Positions 1-8,051 of a stretch of DNA of 64,000 bases are shown here, piece after piece (position 1 is the stretch's first letter; every line of letters begins with the position of its first letter). The translations under genes were made by a program, and so were the position numbers. The notes beneath the pieces were generated by a model. That model made no database searches. It was not told where the DNA came from and was given only the letters and a program-made list of their open reading frames with translations. Where the stretch lies: contig NZ_JACJQO010000005.1 of the NCBI RefSeq assembly GCF_014696715.1, positions 496,001-560,000 of the forward strand, in the 5' to 3' direction. The DNA comes from Pseudanabaena sp. FACHB-2040 (lineage in GTDB: Bacteria; Cyanobacteriota; Cyanobacteriia; Phormidesmidales; Phormidesmidaceae).

Positions 1-1064
1 CAGTCCTTGACAAAGGTAGCGCTAGGCATGTTGTCAATCACCTGCTGAAGAAACTGCTTTTGGGTATTGAGTTCATCCTGGGTGCGTTTAAGGTCAGTAA
101 TGTCCCAAAATACTCCCTGTACGCCAGTGATCTGACGATCTGCTCCATAAACAGGAGACTTGATCACCTGGACATAGATCTCCTCTTGCCCAGCAGGCGT
201 TTTGTGAGCTTCGACCGTGCGCAGTGTAGCGCCTGTTGTGGTCACACGCTCGTTGTCGGCCGTATATTTATCAGCTAAAGAGGGAGGGTAAAAATCATAG
301 GCGGTCTTACCTAAGCAATCTTCAATCGGCCTGTCTAAAGTTTTGAGAAAAGCCGGATTAGCAAAGATCAGGCGGCCTTCTACATCGGTTCGATAGAGGC
401 AATGGGGCAAAACTTCTGTAAGAGACTGGTAGAGGGCACGGCTCTCCTTAAGGGCATTTTCAGCCTGCTTTTGCTCCGTTGTGTCTCGAACGATGATTAG
501 GACTTCGTTTTCACCACTCGGCACAATTCTAGATTCTTCATACCGGCAGACACCGGCCTGCTCAAACTGGTATTCATGAATCTGCATTGTGCCTGTAGCC
601 AAGGCCTGACGGATGAAGTGCAGCCGTTCTTCCGCCATCGGCGAGGGCAGGAACTCAAAAAGATGTTTGCCTACCAATTCTTCAGCCGGGGCCAGCAGGA
701 AGACTTCGCCCGAATTCATCAGACTGAGGCAAATTCCGTCTCCAGAGTAGCGAACCAGCAGATCTGGAATGGCATTGAGGATAATGGCCTGAGTTGCTTC
801 ACTTTGTCGCAGCGCCTGAGTTCGCTCGGCTATTTGAGCTTCTAGGGCAAGGTTGTAGCTGGCCAGCATCCGTTCCGCTGCAACCCAAGCTTCAGGGTCG
901 TTCAAATCTAGCGTTTCAGAAGCCGCAACAGGGGCTCCGCTTGCTTGGGCCTTATGGGAAGGGGCACGAGAACTTTTCCAGAGCCCCTGTCTGATGCACC
1001 TAAAGGTCCGCCCTAGAAAGCCGAGGATTATCCGAAGAACCGCTTTGAGAGATAAACGGTACAC
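1..1064 (-). CDS. PAS-domain sensor protein, probable histidine kinase (partial, C-terminus beyond window)
   Basis: The reverse strand stays open from about 1150 to the left edge. A coiled N-terminal stretch (LEAQIAERTQALRQSEATQ) leads into a first PAS domain (NAIPDLLVRYSGDG), then a second PAS with a PAC tail (GVFWDITDLKRTQDELN) and the beginning of a third (QQVIDNMPSATFVKD). Stacked PAS/PAC units of this kind usually precede a HisKA/HATPase kinase or GGDEF module, which would lie outside the window, so kinase identity is inferred. The start is unsettled: GTG at 1064 or 1103, TTG near 905 or the first ATG at 869. It follows soxG on the same strand after more than 110 bases, so co-transcription is possible but not shown. 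Confidence 0.72.
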   Translation of the reverse strand, partial: MYRLSLKAVLRIILGFLGRTFRCIRQGLWKSSRAPSHKAQASGAPVAASETLDLNDPEAWVAAERMLASYNLALEAQIAERTQALRQSEATQAIILNAIPDLLVRYSGDGICLSLMNSGEVFLLAPAEELVGKHLFEFLPSPMAEERLHFIRQALATGTMQIHEYQFEQAGVCRYEESRIVPSGENEVLIIVRDTTEQKQAENALKESRALYQSLTEVLPHCLYRTDVEGRLIFANPAFLKTLDRPIEDCLGKTAYDFYPPSLADKYTADNERVTTTGATLRTVEAHKTPAGQEEIYVQVIKSPVYGADRQITGVQGVFWDITDLKRTQDELNTQKQFLQQVIDNMPSATFVKD

Positions 1065-1217
1065 AGTATTGAGAAGCCTCTCTAGGCAATTGAAACGTAC
1101 CACTAGGGCATGAGCGCAGCAGACAAGCTTTGAAGAGTTTAGCTCTTTCCCAAACTAGCAAGGGGAAGAGATGCAAGGACTCTAGGCGTAATGGGCAGTT
1201 AACAGTCTTACTTAACA

Positions 1218-1889
1218 TTAACTGCTTAACAATGTTATGGGCAGCGTCAGGGTGCCGCTAGGGAGTAGCCCCACACCTGTCCCTACATCCATCAACGCAT
1301 CAAACAAAGACTCAGATAGGTTTCTAGAATGCAAAACAACTTCTAGGCTGGAAGCCCGATAAAGCGTGCAGCGGATAGTGTGTAGCGTGGTTTGTAGGAC
1401 TGCCCCAACCAAAACAGAGTCCCGCCGTAGGTTGAGGGCTGTTGATCGCTCCAGCACCTCATCTCGCCTAGGGCCTGCTAAGGCAAAACAGCCCAAGGCC
1501 CCGCTTTGATCAGTAACGGCCAACGAGCCAGCCTCCAAGCGGGTCACGAGGCTGTCTGCCTGATCCGGCAGACATAGCATCAAATAGTCATTCATCGTTA
1601 ACCGCAGGGCAACTATCTGCCCAGCTATCTGGCTAGTCAATGGAGGCGCAGCAGCGGCCCCAGGAACGATCTGATCGACGCGCTCCGCTGCCCCTCGACC
1701 AGAAACCGACACTTTGCCCAGGCAGGCCCAATCGATCAAGACAGCGCCGGTCAGCCGCTGCTGCTGCTCCCGTTCGGGGTTGCCAAAGTGCCGAGCCATA
1801 CACCAGCCCGCCAGCAGCTCTGTTTGTACTGGGTAACGGCGGTAGACACCAGACAGGGGGCTAGTTTTAACCAAAGGCGTTAGCGTCAT
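1218..1889 (-). CDS. soxG: Sarcosine oxidase gamma-type subunit (SoxG/MgdD family)
   Basis: A 223-residue protein with the GcvT-like fold pattern of gamma subunits from heterotetrameric sarcosine oxidase and N-methylglutamate dehydrogenase. Recognisable family features are the early segment LTGAVLIDWACLGKVSVSG, the central NDYLMLCLPDQ strand and the late LHTIRCTLYRASSLEVVLH. Length is close to the usual 190-220. Its ATG lies three bases after the alpha-subunit stop, so it is translated as part of the same operon (synthetase, delta, alpha, gamma). In known complexes the gamma subunit is structural, packing against the alpha and beta chains. It has no catalytic motif of its own. Divergence from characterised members is considerable, so the exact substrate of the complex cannot be read from it. 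Confidence 0.75.
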   Translation of the reverse strand: MTLTPLVKTSPLSGVYRRYPVQTELLAGWCMARHFGNPEREQQQRLTGAVLIDWACLGKVSVSGRGAAERVDQIVPGAAAAPPLTSQIAGQIVALRLTMNDYLMLCLPDQADSLVTRLEAGSLAVTDQSGALGCFALAGPRRDEVLERSTALNLRRDSVLVGAVLQTTLHTIRCTLYRASSLEVVLHSRNLSESLFDALMDVGTGVGLLPSGTLTLPITLLSS

Positions 1890-1892
1890 GAT

Positions 1893-4778
1893 TTAAGAAG
1901 TTAGGCGAGTACCGTCTGGGTCGTAAGCAGCCTGAGCCAGAACAGTTGCCTGCACCTGTTGACCGCTGCCCAGCCGAATTGTAAATTCCCGCTCGGGCTG
2001 CGCCAGCTCCTCAGCGAGCCAAGCCAGGCCAATGCCTTTATCGAGGGTGGGGCTACGGCGAGAACTGGTGATCCGGCCGATGACCTTGCCCTCAGAAAAG
2101 GCCACTACCCCATCTTCAGGAACCGGATCTTGGGCATGGTTGAGCATAAAGGGCACCAGGCGGGTCTCTATCCCCCGCTGCTGAAAGGCCGACAGGGCAG
2201 TCTTGCCAACGAAGCTAGGTTTATCAGTTTTGACCGCAAAGCTGAGGCCTGCTTCGTAGGGGTTCGTCAGCGCATCGGTATCGACGCCGGGAATCAGGTG
2301 CCCTTTTTCCAGCCGCAGAATCCGCTGAGCTTCCACCCCAAAGGGCTTGATTTGAAGGGGCCGCCCTTGCTCCAGCAGAAAATTCCAGAGGGCCTCTCCA
2401 TACTCTGCTGGAAAGTGCAGCTCATAGCCTAGTTCGCCGGTAAAGCCAATGCGAAACATCAGGGCAGGGATTCCAGCAATCTGAGCCTGGCGGCTGCTCA
2501 TGTAGGGAAATGCTGGATTGGCCAGATCAATATCAACCAGCGGCTGCAAAAAATCTCGGGCCATTGGGCCGGTGACGTTGACGGCAGCATAGACAGCACT
2601 GAGGTTCTTAAACCGCACGTCAAAGGGTTCGACTGTCAGCCACCACTGAAATAGCGCGTTAATCGCCTCCTGATTGCCAGTGGTGGTCGTGAGATAGTAG
2701 CGATTTTCCTCCAGCCGAGACAGGGTGCCATCTTCAAACAAAATGCCATCTTCGCCCACCATGATGGAATAGCGGGTGCGCCCAACCGCTAGCTTGCCGT
2801 ACTTGCCGGGCAGCAAAAACTGTAAGAAGTTTAGGGCATCCGGCCCGCTCAACTCCAGCTTGCCTAGGGTGCTGATGTCGATTAGGCCGAGATGCTGGCG
2901 CACGTGTAAGGCTTCTAGTCCAGGATCACCATAGGCATAGGGCCGCTGCCAGCGCCCAGCTTCTAGAAATGTTGCCCCTGCCTGCTTGTGACACAAATGC
3001 ATGGGCGTTCGCTGAATCGGCTGCAGATGGTAGGAGCGGCCTGCCAAGACACCAAAGGAGACCGGGGCAAAAGGCGGCCGCAGGGTAGTGGGCACAGCCA
3101 TCTCAGCAGGGAGACCCGTATCTTGGGCTGCTAGTCGAGCGACGGCCTCGTAGCACTGCTTGCCCTGACACGGCCCCATGCCCATGCTGGTGTAGCGCTT
3201 TAGCGTTTCTACCGCGTCAAACCCTTCGGCGATTGAGCAGCGCACTTCCTGCCGGGTCACATCCATGCACTTGCAGATGATGTGGTGGGAGCCGCCCGAC
3301 TCAATGTCGGCAGGCAGGGCCGGAATTAGATCAGTTGCCTGCCGCGTAGACAGAGGTTGGGGGCTTCCTTGGGCAGCCGCTGTTCCCGCTAACCAGCCTT
3401 CTTCATAGAGCTGAGCAAAGCTGGCAGTGCCGTTGACGTCACCCGCTGCATAGAGCCCTGGGGGCAGTTCAGGGATGCGAAAAACCTGCCGCTGGCTGTC
3501 CCACACCGGGCGATAGCGTCCGGCTGAGAGCAAATTGAGTTGGGGCTTTAAGCCAACTGCGATCGCAACCAAATCACAGGCAAAGCTGCGCAGACAGCTG
3601 CGGCCATCCAAGCTACCAATATCAATGCTAGCGACCCAAGAGTCTCCGTAGGCTGCCTGAATTGTTTGCTCTCGGTAAATGGGAATGCCCAGCTGACTCA
3701 GGCGCTGCTCAAATGGCCCCGGAGTGCCTTCAGGGCGAGCATCTACCACTGCCTGCACCCGAGTACCCGCTCCCAGCATCAGAAGGGCAGTGTGATAGCC
3801 GCCGTCGTGGCAGGTCACCACTACCGCGTTTTCTCCCACTGCCAGTCGATGGCCAGCAATCAGACGCTCCACCCCGCGAGCTGTCAAAATGCCGGGAAGG
3901 TCATTGTTCTCAAAAACGAGATGACGGTCGGTAGCACCGGGTGCCAGCACCACGGCCCCTGCCCGGATCTTGAACAGGTCATTTCCCTGCTGGGCCGCCA
4001 CCAAATTGTCCTCGTAAAGGCCAAAGACAGCGGTGTTTCTCAGAATTTCCAGTCGGGGATGGTCTTTGAGGCAATCTGCCAGTTGGTGAACAGCTTCGTA
4101 TTCTGGCAGCTGATTGAGTACCGCCTCTCGGCAATTCTGCACCAGGGCAATGCTGTGTAGAGCATGGCCGCCTAGTTGGGGCCGATCGTCAATCAGCAAC
4201 ACCTGCCGACCGGCTGCTAGCGCTGCCTGGGCTGCAGCCAATCCTGCAGGGCCGCCTCCCACTACACAGACATCCGGAAAACGGTAGCGCTTCTCGTAGC
4301 GAACCTCATTTTCCCCAGCCTGCCGATCCACCTCTCCCAGTCCAGCGATGCGGCGAATCACCCGCTCAGCCAGCGGCCACAGCCACTTGGGCTTGTGAAA
4401 TAGCTTGTAGTAGAAGAGGTTGGGCAGTCGCGGCACCACCCAACCGTTGATCGCCATCAGGTCAAACTCTACCGAAGGCCAAGCATTTTGAGTGCGGACC
4501 TGCATCCCTTCTCGCACAGAGATCCGATCGGCTAGTTCATTGGGCGTGTTGTCTACCGTAACTAGCGTTTCTGGCCCCTGACCGTGGCCGTCATAGACAC
4601 TGCGCGGCCGGTGAAACTTAAAGCTACGAGAAAATAGACGAATGCCGTTAGCCAGTAAAGCCGAGGTAACGGTGTCGCCCTCAAAGGCAGTTAGGGTTTT
4701 GCCGTTGAAGCTAAAGGTGACGGGGCGGCCTAGGTCAGGCAGCTCTATTTCGGGGTGGTGGGTGATGCGCCGGAACAT
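1893..4778 (-). CDS. soxA: Sarcosine oxidase alpha-type subunit (SoxA/MgdC family) with BFD-like Fe-S motif
   Basis: A 961-residue multidomain flavoprotein. Residues 1-100 form a Fer2_4-like fold in which the usual cluster cysteines are absent (HRPRSVYDGHGQGPETLV). Residues about 170-480 form a pyridine-nucleotide/FAD oxidoreductase (VVGGGPAGLAAAQAAL; later GLYAAGDVNG). C502, C504, C537 and C542 form a CxC...Cx4C pattern like the BFD-type [2Fe-2S] site. Residues about 580-960 are a GcvT/aminomethyltransferase pair that in family members binds tetrahydrofolate and captures the one-carbon unit. It lies between delta and gamma subunit genes, while the beta subunit that carries the amine-oxidising flavin site in studied complexes is not present nearby. 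Likely role: NAD(P)- or folate-coupled demethylation of an N-methyl amino acid; substrate unproven. Confidence 0.85.
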   Translation of the reverse strand: MFRRITHHPEIELPDLGRPVTFSFNGKTLTAFEGDTVTSALLANGIRLFSRSFKFHRPRSVYDGHGQGPETLVTVDNTPNELADRISVREGMQVRTQNAWPSVEFDLMAINGWVVPRLPNLFYYKLFHKPKWLWPLAERVIRRIAGLGEVDRQAGENEVRYEKRYRFPDVCVVGGGPAGLAAAQAALAAGRQVLLIDDRPQLGGHALHSIALVQNCREAVLNQLPEYEAVHQLADCLKDHPRLEILRNTAVFGLYEDNLVAAQQGNDLFKIRAGAVVLAPGATDRHLVFENNDLPGILTARGVERLIAGHRLAVGENAVVVTCHDGGYHTALLMLGAGTRVQAVVDARPEGTPGPFEQRLSQLGIPIYREQTIQAAYGDSWVASIDIGSLDGRSCLRSFACDLVAIAVGLKPQLNLLSAGRYRPVWDSQRQVFRIPELPPGLYAAGDVNGTASFAQLYEEGWLAGTAAAQGSPQPLSTRQATDLIPALPADIESGGSHHIICKCMDVTRQEVRCSIAEGFDAVETLKRYTSMGMGPCQGKQCYEAVARLAAQDTGLPAEMAVPTTLRPPFAPVSFGVLAGRSYHLQPIQRTPMHLCHKQAGATFLEAGRWQRPYAYGDPGLEALHVRQHLGLIDISTLGKLELSGPDALNFLQFLLPGKYGKLAVGRTRYSIMVGEDGILFEDGTLSRLEENRYYLTTTTGNQEAINALFQWWLTVEPFDVRFKNLSAVYAAVNVTGPMARDFLQPLVDIDLANPAFPYMSSRQAQIAGIPALMFRIGFTGELGYELHFPAEYGEALWNFLLEQGRPLQIKPFGVEAQRILRLEKGHLIPGVDTDALTNPYEAGLSFAVKTDKPSFVGKTALSAFQQRGIETRLVPFMLNHAQDPVPEDGVVAFSEGKVIGRITSSRRSPTLDKGIGLAWLAEELAQPEREFTIRLGSGQQVQATVLAQAAYDPDGTRLTS

Positions 4779-4860
4779 AGATATAGAAGTTCAACAAATT
4801 GGTCTGGACAAGCCTTGGAGCTTATCTATAAACCCAGGTTTCAATTTAGTGAATCGGTTT

Positions 4861-5145
4861 TTAGCGTGAGGGGTCTTCTGGCATCCCCTGCAAATCTCGG
4901 TACCAAAAACTCCGGTGCTGAGTGTTGTCTGTGGTATCGCGCTCAACTAAAAACCAGGACTGGCAGCCACTGCGGTGATACCACCATTCCAGCTGCCGCC
5001 CCCGACGGTTTTGCCTGAGATAGAGGTAGTCGGTCCAGTCCAATAGACCTGCATCAGGCAGCGGCCGGGGAGTAAATTCACCTTTACAGGCAAACTCACT
5101 GACCGAACGCCTGCCGCAGTTAGGACAGGTAAGTTGAAAGCTCAT
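4861..5145 (-). CDS. soxD: Sarcosine oxidase delta-type subunit (SoxD/MgdB family), zinc-binding
   Basis: A 94-residue protein with the SoxD signature: an N-terminal CPNCG pair of cysteines followed by a C-terminal HRSGCQSWF segment, together forming the small Zn-binding site of delta subunits. Aromatic-rich text between them (DYLYLRQNRRGRQLEWWYH) is typical. Family length is 80-110. Its ATG is one base beyond the stop of the upstream glutamine-synthetase-family gene (TGA-T-ATG), indicating translational coupling. An 82-base spacer separates it from the alpha subunit. In sarcosine oxidase and N-methylglutamate dehydrogenase operons the order is beta, delta, alpha, gamma; here the position of beta is taken by the synthetase. 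Confidence 0.85.
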   Translation of the reverse strand: MSFQLTCPNCGRRSVSEFACKGEFTPRPLPDAGLLDWTDYLYLRQNRRGRQLEWWYHRSGCQSWFLVERDTTDNTQHRSFWYRDLQGMPEDPSR

Positions 5146-5146
5146 A

Positions 5147-6469
5147 TCAGCAGTTGACGTACTGTTTCATTTCCCAGGGAGTAATACCGGCGTGGAAAGC
5201 ATCCCACTCGCTGTACTTAAATTCAAAGTAGGTCTTGGTCGCCAGCTCCCCAATCACATCCATCAGCAGGCTGTCGTTTTTAAGGGCTTCCAGCGCTTCC
5301 AGCAGGTTTGAGGGCAGACGCTGCAGGTCAAACTCAGACCCTCGAACGAACAGGTTTTCATCGATGCGCTGGCCGGGGTTGGCCTGGGTAGCGATGCCCT
5401 CCAACCCAGCAGCTAGCAGCCCCGCCAGCACTAGGTACAGGTTGGCAGCCCCGTCTACCAAGCGGCACTCAAACCGTCCAGCCTCCGGAATTCGCAGCAT
5501 GTGGGTGCGGTTGTTGCCGCCATAGGAGATGTATTGAGGGCTCCAGGTGCTGCCAGACTCGGTCATGGCAGCACCCAACCGACGGTAGGAGTTAATGGTT
5601 GGGCCACACAGGGCTGTAAGGCCCCGCCCGTGGGCCAAAACCCCGCCCAGGAAGTGATAGCCTACAGCAGAGAGGCCCCCGTCATCTGCCCCGTCGGCGA
5701 ACAAATTGTTGTCGCCCTGCCAAAGGCTGTTGTGAATATGAGCCCCGTTACCCGTCAGATGACTAAAGGGTTTGGGCATGAAGGTTGCTGTCAAGCCCTG
5801 CTGTTCTGCCAGGGTTTTGACCATGTATTTAAAAAAGACGTGGCGATCAGCGGTGACTCTGGCATCGTCATAGGTCCAGTTGATCTCAAACTGGCCGTTA
5901 GCATCTTCATGATCACACTGGTAAGGTTCCCAGCCCAGTTCCTCCATATAAGTCACCAGCTTGGAGATCAGGTCAAACTGGCGCATCAGGTTGAGCTGGT
6001 CGTAGCACGGACGGGTGGCGGTGTCGTGGGCATCTGCGATCGCATATCCCGTCTCAGTCTGCCGCAGCAGAAAAAATTCAGCCTCCACCCCTGCCTTGTA
6101 GCTGTAGCCCAGCTCAGCCGCCTGAGTCAGCACCCGGTTCAAAATCATGCGAGGAGCCGCTGGAAAAGGCGCTCCATTGAAATACACATCGCTAGCTACC
6201 CAGCCCACATTAGGCTGCCAAGGCAACACAATCAAAGATTCAGGATCAGGGATAACGGCGATTTCTGCAGCATCAGGTCCCAGACCCAAATTAGAGGCAA
6301 AAGACGCAAAAAAAGCGCCGTTTCGCTCCACCGAGCTGATTTTAGCAGCAGGTACGAGCTTGGCCCTCGTCCCCCCCAGCAGGTCAGTGTAAGACACCAG
6401 AAAGAAGTTTAAGCTGTGCTCCTGCGCCAGTTCAGCCAGGGTTTTGCCCTGGGTCAACGTTGCAACCAT
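5147..6469 (-). CDS. gmaS: Glutamine-synthetase-family enzyme, GlnT/gamma-glutamylmethylamide synthetase type
   Basis: A 440-residue glutamine synthetase homologue. The beta-grasp start (TLAELAQEHSLNFFLVSYTD) resembles gamma-glutamylmethylamide synthetases, and the catalytic part has the glutamate/ATP motifs NGAHIHNSLW, the arginine-rich SGSTWSPQYISYGGNNRTH and FECRLVDGAANLYL. Family members ligate glutamate with ammonia or an amine using ATP. The ATG at 6469 is preferred over an ATG at 6508 because GGAG lies about 8 bases upstream and the family begins there. It leads the sox-like operon and is preceded by a perfect NtcA palindrome. Coupling to SoxD/A/G points to an amine such as methylamine rather than ammonia as substrate, but ordinary GlnT function is possible; the symbol is by similarity. 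Confidence 0.75.
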   Translation of the reverse strand: MVATLTQGKTLAELAQEHSLNFFLVSYTDLLGGTRAKLVPAAKISSVERNGAFFASFASNLGLGPDAAEIAVIPDPESLIVLPWQPNVGWVASDVYFNGAPFPAAPRMILNRVLTQAAELGYSYKAGVEAEFFLLRQTETGYAIADAHDTATRPCYDQLNLMRQFDLISKLVTYMEELGWEPYQCDHEDANGQFEINWTYDDARVTADRHVFFKYMVKTLAEQQGLTATFMPKPFSHLTGNGAHIHNSLWQGDNNLFADGADDGGLSAVGYHFLGGVLAHGRGLTALCGPTINSYRRLGAAMTESGSTWSPQYISYGGNNRTHMLRIPEAGRFECRLVDGAANLYLVLAGLLAAGLEGIATQANPGQRIDENLFVRGSEFDLQRLPSNLLEALEALKNDSLLMDVIGELATKTYFEFKYSEWDAFHAGITPWEMKQYVNC

Positions 6470-6614
6470 ACCGTTCTCCAGACCGCTTAAATTAAGACAG
6501 CGGGCCAATCACCTGGCCAACTCCTGAACCCCTTTTGTCATAACGTTATTTGTCACAGCCTTAACGCAGGGGATTCAGTTAAGCCCAGTAAATCAACCTT
6601 GTTATGACAAGTTT

Positions 6615-6628
6615 GTATCCCTAGATAC
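6615..6628. promoter_or_regulatory. NtcA-binding-site consensus (GTA-N8-TAC) upstream of the amine operon
   Basis: The bases GTATCCCTAGATAC match the full NtcA palindrome. The site sits about 150 bases ahead of the synthetase ATG, read on the minus strand. A poor -10-like TTTACT follows after 22 bases on the minus strand; this is the usual NtcA-activated spacing, but its second base deviates from TAN3T. No suitable -10 is visible on the plus strand, so the amine operon is the more likely target than pstS. Confidence 0.6.
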
Positions 6629-6747
6629 GACTGCGGCCTTCAAGTTCGCCTTTCCCCTCCTACGGGAGCCTCTTCTTGCCAACCAAAACTTTTCGTGATG
6701 TAGACGACATTCTGTATCAGCCTCTTGTGTTAGCGAAATCTGATTAT

Positions 6748-6766
6748 CTTAACCTCCTCTTTACGC
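6748..6766 (+). promoter_or_regulatory. PHO-box-like direct repeat upstream of pstS
   Basis: CTTAACCT, three bases, then CTTTACGC. Cyanobacterial PHO boxes are tandem 8-bp repeats of the type PyTTAAPyPy(T/A) spaced by 3 bp and bound by the PhoB/SphR regulator. The first copy is perfect and the second has one change in its core. It lies about 80 bases ahead of the pstS start. A lone CTTAACGC is also seen at 6560-6567. Confidence 0.55.
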
Positions 6767-6847
6767 AAGCCCTGTAACGTGGTCATCGAGACATCGTGCA
6801 AACCTCTATTGCGCAAACCACCTAATTGGCTAGGGAGTGAGAACCCA

Positions 6848-7903
6848 ATGGTTTTAACAACGCTTTTATCCCGTTCCGCTTATTCTGTTGCCCTGGCAGC
6901 TCTGGTAGCAGGCCTAGCAGCCTGCGGCGGCGATTCCCCAACCGCTACAACCGAAGGTACTGATGCCGGTGGTACCGATAGCCCTTCTGGTATAGCAGGC
7001 GATATTCAGGTTGACGGTTCTAGTACCGTTTTCCCCATTTCTGAAGCCATGGCTGAAGAATTTATGGCAGCCAACCCCGAAACCCGCGTAACGGTGGGTG
7101 TTTCTGGAACTGGCGGTGGCTTCGAGAAATTCTGTACGGGTGAAACCGACATCTCCAACGCTTCTCGCCCCATTAAGCAGGAAGAGATTGAAGCCTGTGA
7201 GCAGGCTGGCGTTGAGTTCGTCGAACTGCCGGTTGCATTTGACGGTATTACGGTCGTTACCAACACCGGCAACGACTGGGTTCAGTGCTTGACCACTGAA
7301 GAACTTAATACTATTTGGGCACCTGAAGCTGAAGGCCAGGTCGCCAACTGGAATCAGGTCAGACCTGATTTTCCCAACCAGCCTCTAGGGCTATATGGTC
7401 CCGGAACCGATTCAGGCACCTTCGATTACTTCACTGACGCCATTAACGGTGAGGAAGGGGCCAGCCGAGGTGATTACACTGCGAGCGAAGATGACAATGT
7501 AGTTGTTCAAGGGGTTGGGTCAGATGACGGTGGCCTAGGCTACTTCGGCTACGCCTACTACGAAGAGAACGAAGGCCAGCTCAAGGCCCTAGAGATTGAA
7601 AACGAAGCCGGTGAATGTGTGGCCCCTTCTCGCGAAACCATCGCTGACGGCACCTACGCTCCCTTAGCTCGGCCCATTTTCATCTACGTTAATCGGGAGG
7701 CTTACGAAACCAAGCCTCAGGTTCAAGCCTTTGTGGACTATCAAGTAGATCCTGCTAACGAAGAGTTGGTTTCTGAAGCAGGTTACATTGCGCTTCCTGC
7801 TGATATCTCAGAGAAAGTGGTCGCAAGAGTTAGCAATGCAACAACAGGCTCTATCTATGAAGGTGGCTCCTCTGTAGGCGTCAAGCTCTCTGATAAGCTG
7901 TAG
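6848..7903 (+). CDS. pstS: Phosphate ABC transporter substrate-binding lipoprotein PstS
   Basis: A 351-residue periplasmic binding protein. The ATG at 6848 is chosen because GGGAG stands just upstream and because it places a lipoprotein signal at the N-terminus ([20 protein letters not shown], lipobox LAAC with Cys26). Mature sequence shows PstS hallmarks: [18 protein letters not shown] for phosphate loops, [21 protein letters not shown], and [12 protein letters not shown]. The protein binds orthophosphate and delivers it to PstCA. It is first in pstSCAB, under a PHO-box-like element, divergent from the amine operon. A weak hairpin (AGGGGC 7918-7923 with GCCCCT 7943-7948) follows it and could dampen read-through so that PstS is made in excess. 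Confidence 0.95.
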   Translation: MVLTTLLSRSAYSVALAALVAGLAACGGDSPTATTEGTDAGGTDSPSGIAGDIQVDGSSTVFPISEAMAEEFMAANPETRVTVGVSGTGGGFEKFCTGETDISNASRPIKQEEIEACEQAGVEFVELPVAFDGITVVTNTGNDWVQCLTTEELNTIWAPEAEGQVANWNQVRPDFPNQPLGLYGPGTDSGTFDYFTDAINGEEGASRGDYTASEDDNVVVQGVGSDDGGLGYFGYAYYEENEGQLKALEIENEAGECVAPSRETIADGTYAPLARPIFIYVNREAYETKPQVQAFVDYQVDPANEELVSEAGYIALPADISEKVVARVSNATTGSIYEGGSSVGVKLSDKL

Positions 7904-8051
7904 AAACTAGGTGTTTTAGGGGCGGAAGTTACTGTTTCTTTTGCCCCTGCACTTTGGGATTCACCAGGTTCCTAGAAATGGCTTTGTGCTCCTGCGGGGC
8001 TGCATAGCTTTGCCCGTTGTGTGAGTTATTTATAGCAGGTGCGGTGTGTAG

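Noticed and set aside
3666-4160. 164-codon plus-strand ORF inside soxA
   Set aside because: Shadow of the alpha-subunit reading frame on the opposite strand.
5501-6412. 303-codon plus-strand ORF over the glutamine-synthetase-like gene
   Set aside because: Fully antisense to a gene with strong family motifs; its translation has no recognised content.
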